A stretch of DNA of 60,851 nt from Candidatus Eiseniibacteriota bacterium (GTDB lineage: Bacteria > Joyebacterota > Joyebacteria > Joyebacterales > Joyebacteraceae), in the NCBI GenBank assembly GCA_030600655.1, contig JAUVLP010000003.1, positions 1-60,851 of the forward strand. The letters are read 5' to 3'. The position numbers and the translations under genes were made by a program. Shown in pieces: positions 27,651-35,404 of this stretch (the stretch's first letter is position 1; every line of letters begins with the position of its first letter). The notes beneath the pieces are model-generated. The model was not told the DNA's origin. It did not search any database and worked only from the letters and a program-made list of their open reading frames with translations.

Positions 27651-28537
27651 CGAACGTCACCGGCGTGGCCGTAGTGAAATGCGGCGCTGTCGGGATTCGC
27701 TGAGGAAGGCATAGCAGTGACAGAGGCATCGTACGACCTGGCAAGTCCCAGGTGTGCGTCGCCATTGCCCGGGTCGCGTGCGATCCGGGCTCTGTATTGA
27801 AGACGGGCACGTGCCACAAAGACCGTGGCGCGGTCAAGGCGCCCGATCTGGTTGTATGCCCAGGCTGCGATCATCAGCTCGTCAGGACCAAGGCCACCCA
27901 GTGTCTTGAGCAGCTGATCAGCGCCTGCCCGTGCCCACCAGAGCGCGGCCTGGCGTCCCGCGGTCTCCCTGTCGTCCTCGTCGTCTGCTCCTCTTGCGAC
28001 ATCGACATAGGCAAAGCCAAGCGCTCTGGATATCGCCTCTCCTAAACTGGGATTCACAGGTCTTGGAAGCTTGGTGTAGATATCACCGGCACGTATCAGT
28101 GAGGCTGCAGCGTGAGGCCCTCTGTCGGACATGAGTTGGGCGTAACCGATGAGACTGAGTTGCTCGTAGGAGCGAGCAGGGGAGGTGTCGGCTCCGGCGA
28201 CAACAACTGTCAGCTCAAGCTCCGCTCGACCGTACTGGCCGAGGCGGACATGCTCCAGCGCACGCGTCATCAGCTCTCTGTGAGAAAGCGATAGGAATGC
28301 ATCAGCTACTTGCGCCAGTTCCTCGGTGAGGGAATCCCCGCGAGCGACAGCAAGCAGAAGCTCCTTCACCGAATCATCATCGAGCTGGGCTTGAGCTTCC
28401 CATATGTCTGTGTTGACTGATTCAGCAGCCTGCGCAGTACCATCATTCTGTGCCGGCTCAGACAACGCCTGCAGGGGGAGTGCAACAACCGCGATAGCTA
28501 GAAGAGCTAGAAGAATCGCGTAGTTTACATAATACAT
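27647..28537 (-). CDS. Exported TPR-like protein, function unknown
   Basis: From ATG 28537 the protein has 296 residues and begins with a clear signal peptide (YYVNYAILLALLAIAVVALP). The mature part is helical with TPR-like pairs: LGQYGRAELELTVVVAGAD, SYEQLSLIGYAQLM and IGRLDRATVFVARARLQYRARIARDPGNGDAHLGLA is typical of the repeat. An alternative start at 28681, one base after the upstream gene's stop, would add a 48-residue Arg-rich extension; neither start has a strong ribosome site. Upstream on the same strand is a second TPR protein, so the pair probably forms an envelope-associated operon. No enzymatic motif is seen. Confidence 0.7.
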   Translation of the reverse strand: MYYVNYAILLALLAIAVVALPLQALSEPAQNDGTAQAAESVNTDIWEAQAQLDDDSVKELLLAVARGDSLTEELAQVADAFLSLSHRELMTRALEHVRLGQYGRAELELTVVVAGADTSPARSYEQLSLIGYAQLMSDRGPHAAASLIRAGDIYTKLPRPVNPSLGEAISRALGFAYVDVARGADDEDDRETAGRQAALWWARAGADQLLKTLGGLGPDELMIAAWAYNQIGRLDRATVFVARARLQYRARIARDPGNGDAHLGLARSYDASVTAMPSSANPDSAAFHYGHAGDVR

Positions 28538-28682
28538 ATTATGCGACAGCGAGAGGGCGGATGGAGCTTTTGGCCGAAAGCTCCGACGTACGGCTCTTGG
28601 CGCCGATTTGATCGTGCGAGCCGTTCTTATGGCGCACCGCATGTGAAACTCGCCGGATGATCGATTCGGGAGTGAGTTCATG

Positions 28683-29363
28683 CTAGAGATGAGACTGTGC
28701 TTCGGCCAGCGTCATGCGAGCCTCGTCGAGCCAGGGCGTGTCTGGATACGTGTCGATGATATCGCGGGACACGGCGGCCACGGATTCCCAGTCGCCGGCG
28801 GCACGGAGATTCCGGATGGCGGCGTTGAGGTACCGAGCTGCAGCCACGGGTTCGTTGTCGGTGTGGGCGGCGACGTCTTGATAGATAGCTGCAGCCTCTG
28901 CGAAGGCACGCTGCTGTTCGAGGACGGAAGCCTTGCCTTCGAGGGCGAGACGATCAAGCGTGCGATCGCCTCGGTGGCGGTCGAGATAGGTGTCAAAATG
29001 CGCCAGGGCCTTGGTGTAGTCCTGCTGGGTGAAGGCCAGGGAGCCGAGGTAACAGGTGGCGGCGCTGGCGCCTCTGGTGCCCGGGTAGAGGTCGATGAGG
29101 CTCTCGTACTGGGTCTGGGCCTGGGTGATAAGGCCGGAGTTGAGGGCCTGTGATGCCTCGGCCAGCGCGGCAGCGGCGGCTATCTCTGTCGCTCGCCGTG
29201 AGCGCGTGACCATAGCAACAACGGCTATGATAACTATGACGGCAGCGAGACCGATCAGAACCTTGTTCAGGTGTTCCTCAATGAACTTGGTGCCCTTCGC
29301 CGTTGTCTCGAGGAGCACATCGTGCTTGAGCTGCTGCTTGGTTATCCGTGTTCTCTTTCCCAA
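28683..29363 (-). CDS. Membrane-anchored tetratricopeptide protein
   Basis: 226 residues from TTG 29363 with GGAGG six bases upstream. A basic cytoplasmic N-terminus (GKRTRITKQQLKHDVLLETT) precedes one membrane helix (about 36-54, VLIGLAAVIVIIAVVAMVT) and a C-terminal periplasmic domain of TPR hairpins (QALNSGLITQAQTQYESLID, YLGSLAFTQQDYTKALAHFD, AAAIYQDVA). The layout resembles YfgM/BamD-type tol-pal tetratricopeptide proteins that chaperone envelope assembly. Family membership below TPR level cannot be fixed. The downstream TPR gene follows directly. Confidence 0.78.
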   Translation of the reverse strand: MGKRTRITKQQLKHDVLLETTAKGTKFIEEHLNKVLIGLAAVIVIIAVVAMVTRSRRATEIAAAAALAEASQALNSGLITQAQTQYESLIDLYPGTRGASAATCYLGSLAFTQQDYTKALAHFDTYLDRHRGDRTLDRLALEGKASVLEQQRAFAEAAAIYQDVAAHTDNEPVAAARYLNAAIRNLRAAGDWESVAAVSRDIIDTYPDTPWLDEARMTLAEAQSHL

Positions 29364-29692
29364 AGGATCCTCCGAAAGTCGTTGATTGATCAGTTTGGCC
29401 GCACCAGCCTCGTCTCTGCCCGGACTGCGCATTGACAGGCTGCCGGAGACGACACGCTATGTTCAATCCCAAAGCATAGCAGGATGAGGGGGCGCATTCA
29501 AGTCAAACCGGATTTTGGGAAGGGAGCGCATGGGACATCGTGACCCACCCAGCCGGGTGAGGCAGGCGGCTGGGCCGGGGTACATATGCAGGCATACGGA
29601 AAGAGGGGCCTTCGCTTTCGCGAAAGCCCCTCTCCCACCGTACTTCGCGCTTTCCCTTCCTGCGCGGCCGAGGAAAGCGTTTGCTCGTCGTT
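29364..29692. other. Gene-free stretch upstream of the TPR pair
   Basis: About 330 bases. It holds the terminator of the gene at 29693-30361, a second perfect stem-loop (CCCAGCCG 29548-29555 with CGGCTGGG 29567-29574), and presumably the promoter of the TPR genes, for which no convincing -35/-10 pair was found. Confidence 0.5.
29602..29633 (-). terminator. Stem-loop terminator of the secreted-protein gene
   Basis: A 13-bp stem with one mismatch joins 29602-29614 to 29621-29633 around a short loop. On the minus strand it is followed by a short T-containing tail, 60 bases after the stop of the gene at 29693. Confidence 0.6.
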
Positions 29693-30361
29693 CTACCTGT
29701 ACAGAGCCTTGATGTTCGTCCAGCTCTCAACCTCGACCGGGCTGCTGCCCTCCGGGAAGTGAATCACGGCGTGGTCAGGAGCCGTCACCGTGATGTCGTC
29801 ACACCAGTAGTCGGTGTGGTCGGGATCCATCGTCGAGGGCGTGCTGTAGAGACGTCCCTCGACTACCAGAGCGTTGCCGTTTCCACCTGCGAACGTCCAG
29901 GTGTGGCTGACTAGATCCCAGCCCGTGCCTGCCGTGTACTCGGAGTTGCCCCCGGCCGAGCCGAGATACGTGGCAATGTCGATCGAGTCAGAGTAATGAC
30001 CCCAGATACGCCACGAGGGGCTCGAGCCCGACGTGATGTCGTAGCCGTAGAACATGACGTCGATAACGTCGCCGTCGTTCAGGTTGGTGATCCATGCCAG
30101 GAAAGCCTGCGGCGTGGAGCTGTGCGGATCCTCAGCAACGTGAAGGTAGAAATTGCCGTCGACGGCGCCCGGGCACGTGTAGTCCGGAAGCGTCGAACCC
30201 TGCGAGCCGGTCTGCGCGCCTGAAACGTTCGTCGCGCCAACGAGGTTGCCGTAGGAACCGAGGATCGTGCCGCCGTCTTCCCAGCTGTAGTTCAGCGTCT
30301 GAACGGCAAGTGCCGGCGTCGCGAACAGAACGACGATAGCGAGAATGAGCAGCTTCTTCAT
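29693..30361 (-). CDS. Secreted protein of unknown function
   Basis: 222 residues from ATG 30361, five bases after GGAGGG. Residues 1-19 are a textbook signal peptide (KKLLILAIVVLFATPALA). The mature sequence is rich in Gly, Ser, Thr, Asp and aromatic residues: NYSWEDGGTILGSYGNL, DGNFYLHVAEDP, WITNLNDGDVIDVMFYGYD, SWRIWGHYSD and VVEGRLYSTPS. It looks like an all-beta jelly-roll or laminin-G/carbohydrate-binding-like sandwich. I do not recognise a family. It has a near-consensus promoter about 300 bases upstream and its own terminator, so it is probably expressed alone and at high level. Confidence 0.75.
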   Translation of the reverse strand: MKKLLILAIVVLFATPALAVQTLNYSWEDGGTILGSYGNLVGATNVSGAQTGSQGSTLPDYTCPGAVDGNFYLHVAEDPHSSTPQAFLAWITNLNDGDVIDVMFYGYDITSGSSPSWRIWGHYSDSIDIATYLGSAGGNSEYTAGTGWDLVSHTWTFAGGNGNALVVEGRLYSTPSTMDPDHTDYWCDDITVTAPDHAVIHFPEGSSPVEVESWTNIKALYR

Positions 30362-30377
30362 TGTGCCCTCCATCTGT

Positions 30378-30401
30378 ACGGGGCCGTTTCGCGGCCTCCG
30401 T
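30378..30401 (-). promoter_or_regulatory. Stem-loop immediately upstream of the secreted gene's ribosome site
   Basis: On the minus strand ACGG-A-GGCCG, loop CGAAA, CGGCC-CCGT forms a nine-pair stem with one bulge, ending a few bases before GGAGGG. It is the 3' end of the long leader and could limit ribosome access or stabilise the message. Confidence 0.35.
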
Positions 30402-30602
30402 TGGTGAAAACAACACTTCGTCTCGTGAACGCGCGACCCTTGTCTATCCGACTCGTTGATGCAGCACTCCGAATCACGCGGCAGTACACTCACCACAAGC
30501 GAAAGCGTTCCCGCTCCACCTCCTTGTGCATTTGTCTCACCGGCTCTGGGATCATCCCCGCCGCCGATGTTGTTGTGTCACCCATTGATGACCCACGACA
30601 CT

Positions 30603-30628
30603 ATCACGTCAGAAAATCACGTCAGAAA
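30603..30628. repeat. Tandem 13-bp duplication in leader
   Basis: ATCACGTCAGAAA occurs twice head to tail (30603-30615, 30616-30628) with no mismatch, in the long leader of the secreted-protein gene. Either a recent slippage duplication or a paired binding site. Confidence 0.8.
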
Positions 30629-30669
30629 GGTACGTTCTGCCCAACATATCCTTACCCGAACACACACAT

Positions 30670-30698
30670 ATTATATCATGAAGCCTGAATTCAGTCAA
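30670..30698 (-). promoter_or_regulatory. Near-consensus sigma-70 promoter for the secreted-protein gene
   Basis: On the minus strand TTGACT (30698-30693), exactly 17 bases, then a perfect TATAAT (30675-30670). Transcription would start near 30663, leaving a leader of about 300 nt before ATG 30361. This is the best promoter match in the window. The surrounding 530 bases (30362-30891) hold no other gene that I trust. Confidence 0.75.
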
Positions 30699-30810
30699 GA
30701 GTCAGCTGGGCCCGGCTGGTGCGCCACGAGGATTGCACAGGAGTGGCTCCGGGGAGCTCTGAAACGCCCTGGATCGGACATATGTCACATGTATGGGCCC
30801 GAGACCTCGG

Positions 30811-30850
30811 AAAAACTCGAACCCGGAAAGCACGGTGCCTTCCGGGTTCG
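30811..30850 (-). terminator. Rho-independent terminator of the NrdD-like gene
   Basis: A perfect 11-bp stem (30818-30828 with 30840-30850) followed on the minus strand by CTCGAG-free T-rich sequence including five T residues (30815-30811). It lies 42 bases after the stop at 30892. Confidence 0.75.
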
Positions 30851-30891
30851 GAATGAACTATATTCACCATATGAATATCGCGGCAGGACTT

Positions 30892-31173
30892 CTACACCAC
30901 GGTCCTGTGCCGGTCCTTGAGCTCCCCCGTCTTGCCCTTGTTCCAGCCGCTTGTGCGCGAGAAGTATCCGGTCACGCGCGTGATGTGGTCGACGTCCCGG
31001 CCCTGTGCACAGGCGCCCGTGATCGTCTCGAGCGTATTGTTCTCAACGGCGTTGAGCGTGCAGTGTGTCAGTGTCTCGAATCTGGTGTTCTTGATGAGAA
31101 CACCCTCGTCATCGAGCTGGTAATCCCAATTCTCACTGCTACCGAGCCAATTGGTCAGTTCCTCCAGCTTCAT
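30892..31173 (-). CDS. Stand-alone NrdD C-terminal (glycyl-radical-like) domain protein
   Basis: 93 residues from ATG 31173, six bases after AGAGG. The C-terminus DHITRVTGYFSRTSGWNKGK (about 62-81) then ELKDRHR aligns with the end of anaerobic ribonucleotide reductase NrdD, where the radical glycine sits in an R-V-x-G-Y motif (Gly69 here). The four-Cys zinc site that precedes it in NrdD is absent; only Cys38 and Cys55 occur. The N-terminal 50 residues contain no recognised domain. It could be a spare-part radical domain in the way YfiD repairs pyruvate formate-lyase, or a non-radical relic. The DUF1858 gene lies upstream on the same strand. Confidence 0.7.
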   Translation of the reverse strand: MKLEELTNWLGSSENWDYQLDDEGVLIKNTRFETLTHCTLNAVENNTLETITGACAQGRDVDHITRVTGYFSRTSGWNKGKTGELKDRHRTVV

Positions 31174-31308
31174 CCGAACCTCTCTCTGATTCTGTGCGCA
31201 GCTCCCGCTCTTCCGGTCCGCGCCACGTCTCATCGGCCGCCGCCTGGCTGGTACCTGCGTGACACCACCGGTTCAGCTTGTCTATTTACTGGGCGATTCG
31301 AGTCAGTA

Positions 31309-31536
31309 TCAGTCGCCCTTCTCTGTCGCTACTTGAGTGACTGCCTCGTTCAGATCGTTCATGAGCGCATCCAGATCAATGCCGTGTGCAGCCGCTCCCT
31401 CCGCCACCGACTCAAAGGCTGCGACGTGGCATCCTATGCAATGAAGTCCGTGCTGCAAGAAGACCGGCACCGTCTCCGGGTGCTCCTGCACAACGGTACC
31501 AATCGGCATCTCTTTGGTGATAGCCTGATCTGCCAT
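31309..31536 (-). CDS. DUF1858 redox-disulfide protein
   Basis: 75 residues from ATG 31536, seven bases after AGGAG. The signature is HGLHCIGCHVAAFESVAEGA with Cys33 and Cys36, the hybrid-cluster-protein-associated disulfide domain (TIGR03980/DUF1858). Members are small cytoplasmic proteins of anaerobes thought to handle redox or metal-cluster chemistry; no reaction is established. A longer frame upstream of this start is out of keeping with the family and is not used. It has a promoter candidate and a hairpin in its leader. The NrdD-like gene follows after 135 bases, so both may respond to low oxygen. Confidence 0.88.
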   Translation of the reverse strand: MADQAITKEMPIGTVVQEHPETVPVFLQHGLHCIGCHVAAFESVAEGAAAHGIDLDALMNDLNEAVTQVATEKGD

Positions 31537-31563
31537 TCGTGTCTCCTGATCTGCGATGCTGGT

Positions 31564-31605
31564 GTTGCCGGTTCGAACCGGTCTCGTAGGGACTCGAACG
31601 GCAAC
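31564..31605 (-). promoter_or_regulatory. Hairpin in the DUF1858 leader
   Basis: GTTGCCG pairs with CGGCAAC and, after a one-base bulge, TTCGA with TCGAA, closing a roughly 12-pair stem between the promoter candidate and the ribosome site. It contains a GGTTCGAACC stretch like a tRNA T-arm, but no cloverleaf forms around it. Confidence 0.4.
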
Positions 31606-31609
31606 GCGC

Positions 31610-31639
31610 ATCATATCTGAAGCGGACTGTGCTACGCAA
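31610..31639 (-). promoter_or_regulatory. Candidate promoter for the DUF1858 gene
   Basis: Minus strand TTGCGT (31639-31634), 18 bases, TATGAT (31615-31610). The -10 matches five of six consensus bases; the -35 is weak. It lies about 75 bases upstream of the start codon. Confidence 0.45.
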
Positions 31640-31652
31640 CGTGATTCCAAAT

Positions 31653-33329
31653 CTAGCCGACAAATTCTTCGCGCGCAAGCCTTGAAGCCAGTCTTTTTCT
31701 GAGAGCGATCTCGGACAGACAGGCCAGGGTGAGAAGCAGCACCACAGCGCCGGCGCCGGCCAGGCGTGACTCTCTCAGCGTCTCCGTGATGGCCACCAGG
31801 AACACCATGGCAACCCCCAGCAGCATGATAAGTCCCATCTGTCGCGCCTGTCGGGTCTTCTCGATCGATTGCGAAAGAGGCATGAAAGGCGATGCCATCG
31901 ACAGAAGGGCGAAGGCCATTAGTGAGAGAATGAAGGTGATGAAGAGATAGAGCAGGGCGCTTTGAGGCGGCATGACCAAGCCCATGAGTACCAGGAGGAC
32001 GCAGAAGAACGGGATCATGTATCTCCAGATCACAAGTTTTCTGGCTCCGACCAGGAGACCGACTCGGTTCTCCAGCGGCGCGGCGAAGAAGACCCAGCTC
32101 GCCTTCCACTGATCCGACTGTGTTATCGCCGAAGCGAAGAACAGTGTGATGAAGACGCAGTAGAAGCCGAGAAGCTCCATGACCGGAAACGTGCTTTCCA
32201 CAGGCCGGGGCGCGAGCGGGTCGTTCAGGCCACCTGAGACGAGACCGAACAGATAGACGGCCAGCGGCAGTCCGAATGCGGGATAGATTCTCAGACGGAG
32301 CTTTCGGCTTCTCCTCATGTAGATCTGCATCAATTGGAAACCGGCTCTCTCCTCATCGTTTCTGCAGAACATGATGCCGAGCGTCGCGAACCGCGTCCTG
32401 AGTGTCCTGCGATCCTTCCTGATGGTCTCCTCGGTGGACGATTCGGCGAGTTCTGCGATGCTTCTCGAGTATTCGAGAGAGATCATCGTAAGAGCCGCAT
32501 GGATCACCAGTATCGCCGACACAATGGCCATAAGTGCAAGGATGAGATTTCTCGAATCGCCCAATCCAACGGAAAGCTCAACACCTCCCGCATACCATGC
32601 CGGAGGTGCGAACCAGATCCACCGTCCTTTCTCGATCGCAACGGTGACGTTCTCTCTTATGAGCATCCGAGGAAGAAGCACGTATCCGAAAGTCAGTGCA
32701 ACCGTCGCGAGCGAATGCACATAAGTGATGGCCCTGTTGAATCGCTGGTACTCGAAGAGCTTGAGCGCTGTCGAGTAGAGGAGAATGACCAGGGCGGCCG
32801 CCGCGAAACACGCGAGAAGCGCCATGATCATGTACAGGAATCCTACGGCCGCTCCCCCATCGAACCGGAATCCGACAACGATGGCGGCGGGCAGATTGAG
32901 CGCCGTTGCTGTGCAGGCGACGTAGAAGAAGAGATTCGCCACCTTGGCGAAATAGTAGGTTCGCGATGAGATCGGTCTGTGCGCGAGGATGTCGTAGTCG
33001 TTCGGGCTGACCACGACTGAGCTGTATTCCATGATGACCGTGATCGCGGTCATGAACATCGCCGCGCTGAACGTGAGGAGAGTGAAGGTGAATGGATCGC
33101 TGGTTCTCACGAGAGAGAGGGCCAGGATACTTCCGATGATCGCATAGGTGGCGAGCATGGAGATCATGGGTGGAACTTTCAGGCGGTTCCGCTGTCTGGC
33201 GCGGGCCGATCGGAGATCCAGATGGAGTCCGGCAGCGAAGAGTGCTCGGATCTGACCCCAGTCGGCGGCTTCCTCGCTGTTCCGATTCCCGTGACGGAGC
33301 CGATCGTTGCGCGGCCGCCTACTGCTCAT
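31653..33329 (-). CDS. ABC-2-type exporter permease
   Basis: 558 residues with about twelve hydrophobic segments and few charged loops. A cytoplasmic N-terminus of roughly 45 residues leads into LATYAIIGSILALSLV, MFMTAITVIMEY and further helices. A long cytoplasmic loop (about 285-340) carries many Arg/Glu residues, splitting the protein into two six-helix halves. ATG 33329 overlaps the end of the ATP-binding gene by 11 bases; GTG 33341 with AAGG is an alternative. Together they form a two-gene exporter. Sequence does not reveal the substrate. Related large permeases often move lipids, antibiotics or peptides. Confidence 0.82.
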   Translation of the reverse strand: MSSRRPRNDRLRHGNRNSEEAADWGQIRALFAAGLHLDLRSARARQRNRLKVPPMISMLATYAIIGSILALSLVRTSDPFTFTLLTFSAAMFMTAITVIMEYSSVVVSPNDYDILAHRPISSRTYYFAKVANLFFYVACTATALNLPAAIVVGFRFDGGAAVGFLYMIMALLACFAAAALVILLYSTALKLFEYQRFNRAITYVHSLATVALTFGYVLLPRMLIRENVTVAIEKGRWIWFAPPAWYAGGVELSVGLGDSRNLILALMAIVSAILVIHAALTMISLEYSRSIAELAESSTEETIRKDRRTLRTRFATLGIMFCRNDEERAGFQLMQIYMRRSRKLRLRIYPAFGLPLAVYLFGLVSGGLNDPLAPRPVESTFPVMELLGFYCVFITLFFASAITQSDQWKASWVFFAAPLENRVGLLVGARKLVIWRYMIPFFCVLLVLMGLVMPPQSALLYLFITFILSLMAFALLSMASPFMPLSQSIEKTRQARQMGLIMLLGVAMVFLVAITETLRESRLAGAGAVVLLLTLACLSEIALRKRLASRLAREEFVG

Positions 33330-34140
33330 TGCTTGCCCCACGTGCCTTGCCCGTGATGCTGCGGGAGAATGCCCTCACGGTCGTGCTCAGATCCTCCTCG
33401 GATGTCAACTCCGTGAAAGCGTCCTCGAGGGATGTCCTGTGTGTCATCTCCTTCAGTTTCTCGGTGTCGCCGTCGGCGACTACCTCTCCCCTGTTCAGTA
33501 TCACCACCCTGTCGCAGACCTTTTCGACGACTTCAAGTATGTGAGAGCAGTAGAAAACGGTCTTCCCCAGGGATGCCAGCTCCTTCAGAAGCTCCTTCAG
33601 GATCAGAGCCGTGTTGGCGTCGAGGCCGGCCAGAGGCTCGTCAAGGAAGAGTACGTCTGGGTTGTGCAGGAGCGCTGCGGAGATGAGAACCTTCTGTTTC
33701 ATTCCGCGCGAGAATCCCGTCATCATGCGCTCCGATGAGTCGGCGATTCCAAAGAGCCGCAGGAACTCCTCCGCCTTCTCAACCGCCGCGTCACGCTCCA
33801 GATGGTAGAGCTTGCCCACGAGCGATAGGTACTCGATCGGTGTCAAGTTCTCATAGAGAGCGCCCGTCTCTGGCACCACGCCAATCATTAACTTCGCCTG
33901 GAGTGGACTCTCGACAATGTTGATCCCGTTGATGAATGCAGTACCCGATGTCGGCACGATCATGCCGGTAGCCATCTTAACGGTTGTTGTCTTCCCCGCT
34001 CCATTCGGTCCCAGGTAGCCACAGATCTGCCCGCGCGGTATCTTGAGGTCCAGATTCCGGACGGCCTCGATATCGCCGAACGACTTGGCCAAGCTTCTAA
34101 ACTCGATAGCGTTATCCGGTCTGTCCGTTGTGTCCAACAC
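33319..34140 (-). CDS. ABC transporter ATP-binding protein
   Basis: 273 residues. Walker A GYLGPNGAGKTTTVKM near 41-56, Q-loop region GVVPETGALYENLT, signature FSRGMKQKV (in place of LSGGQ), Walker B DVLFLDEPLAGLD and the switch histidine in YCSHILEVVEKVCDR. It is an exporter-type ATPase of the CcmA/Nod-like class. GTG 34140 and TTG 34137 are both in frame behind GGAGG (two and five bases away), so the first residue is uncertain. The permease gene overlaps its 3' end, giving one functional unit. Confidence 0.93.
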   Translation of the reverse strand: MLDTTDRPDNAIEFRSLAKSFGDIEAVRNLDLKIPRGQICGYLGPNGAGKTTTVKMATGMIVPTSGTAFINGINIVESPLQAKLMIGVVPETGALYENLTPIEYLSLVGKLYHLERDAAVEKAEEFLRLFGIADSSERMMTGFSRGMKQKVLISAALLHNPDVLFLDEPLAGLDANTALILKELLKELASLGKTVFYCSHILEVVEKVCDRVVILNRGEVVADGDTEKLKEMTHRTSLEDAFTELTSEEDLSTTVRAFSRSITGKARGASNEQ

Positions 34141-34216
34141 ATCCTCCCTCGCGAGTTCTCAGCGGGCATCTGCTCGAGAAACTATCACATGGGACGCGTG
34201 CTCGGCAAGATCGAAG

Positions 34217-34258
34217 GAAACGATGACGGCGCCTCCTTTGAGACGCCGCCATCGTTTC
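34217..34258 (-). terminator. Long stem-loop between lipoprotein and ABC genes
   Basis: GAAACGATG 34217-34225 pairs with CATCGTTTC 34250-34258, and the stem continues inward with two mismatches to a short loop. It lies about 95 bases past the stop of the minus-strand lipoprotein gene. The T-tail is weak. Confidence 0.55.
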
Positions 34259-34352
34259 GATAAGAGGTCGGATGGGACCGGCGGCCACGCGACACGTGGG
34301 TGAATCGGAGGCCCGTGGTGGGCTTGGGCCACCGGTCCCGGAGGCCGGACAT

Positions 34353-35240
34353 CTACTCTTCGTCAATGACCTCATAGGGCATGCCCCAGACGAGTGAATC
34401 GCCGGGGTAGTTGCTGTCATAGATCGAATCGTGAGCGAGAGCCTGTACTGCTGCGCTCTGCGGACCTTGGTAGGTCGCGGTCCATGAACCCTGGAACGTG
34501 CCGTCGCCCTGATATGCAAGCGGTGATCTGTTGCGTTGTGTGTGGAGGAACAGTATCGCGTCCTCCGGCGGACCAGAAACGGTCACCGTTACTTCCTCAC
34601 CTATCGCGAACGACATTATTTCATCCGGTACCGCCATCAGTACGGACGGATCGGTGATGATGGTGTCGACGCTCGCACTCTGGACGTGGATCCACTCGAT
34701 CTCCATTGTGAGAGTGTCGGAGTATGCCACGAAGCCCGAGACGTCGGTCAGCGTCCACGGACCGCGTCTGTGGTAGTAATCTCCTTCGTCGCCGCCGTGG
34801 AACTCCTCCCAGTCATCGTCGTGTTCGAAGATGGCGTAGCGAATGCCCTGGTGGTGCATAGCCTTCTCGTATTCGACCATGTTCTGGTCACAGATGTTGA
34901 GCGTGCCCCAGATCTCCCTGTGTATGGTCACGTCACACGTGTCCTCTTCCGGATCGAAGAAGAACTCGTGGACGACGAGTCTCTCAGTGATCTCACGCCA
35001 GAAGGTCAAGGGATCGATAGGATCTCTTGTGCCTGAGTCTCCTGAAGTCAACGCCTCGTCGTCGTACGGGCCCGTCTCAGCGAAGAAGCCGTGGTCTTCC
35101 GTGAACTCCCGAAGCTCAGCTTCCCCGTCGACTTCGCTCGGAGCACCTGTCAGTGTGGTGTCACCGCAGCCGGACAGCGCAAACACACCGATACTCACGA
35201 GCGCAGCGAATGTCGCTACGGACAGCCATCTCCTTCTCAT
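34353..35240 (-). CDS. Lipoprotein of unknown function
   Basis: 295 residues from ATG 35240, six bases after AAAGGAGG. Lipoprotein signal with lipobox ALSGC (Cys24) followed by GDTTLTGAPSE. The mature part is acidic and aromatic-rich: LTFWREITERLVVHEFFFDP, TIHREIWGTLNICDQN, and a repeated beta-type pattern further on (VTVTVSGPPEDAILFLHT; GDGTFQGSWTATYQ). The C-terminal third looks like an Ig-type beta sandwich. No family recognised. The downstream ABC pair lies beyond a stem-loop and so is not clearly in the same transcript. Confidence 0.72.
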   Translation of the reverse strand: MRRRWLSVATFAALVSIGVFALSGCGDTTLTGAPSEVDGEAELREFTEDHGFFAETGPYDDEALTSGDSGTRDPIDPLTFWREITERLVVHEFFFDPEEDTCDVTIHREIWGTLNICDQNMVEYEKAMHHQGIRYAIFEHDDDWEEFHGGDEGDYYHRRGPWTLTDVSGFVAYSDTLTMEIEWIHVQSASVDTIITDPSVLMAVPDEIMSFAIGEEVTVTVSGPPEDAILFLHTQRNRSPLAYQGDGTFQGSWTATYQGPQSAAVQALAHDSIYDSNYPGDSLVWGMPYEVIDEE

Positions 35241-35404
35241 CAGTGCCTCCTTTATGCATTGAGTGGTGGTTTTCCCCTGCACCGATTGGAGGACATCAAC
35301 GGCGGTTTTGTTCCCGGGTTTTGTCGCCGGAATGGTAATCCGAGGCGTGCTGGACTAAGCGGCGGTCCGCGCATCAGTGAAGATCAAGGGGCATCTCAAG
35401 TCGA

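Noticed and set aside
30517-30525. A perfect minus-strand Shine-Dalgarno (AAGGAGGTG)
   Set aside because: No start codon lies at a workable distance downstream, so it is not used as evidence of a gene; it is mentioned only as part of the leader.
31564-31605. tRNA-like segment with GGTTCGAACC
   Set aside because: Only the T-arm-like stretch is present; no acceptor, D or anticodon stem can be formed around it.
31537-32109. Long N-terminal extension of the DUF1858 frame
   Set aside because: It overlaps the ABC permease coding sequence and is unlike the family; AGGAG and the ATG at 31536 give the normal length.
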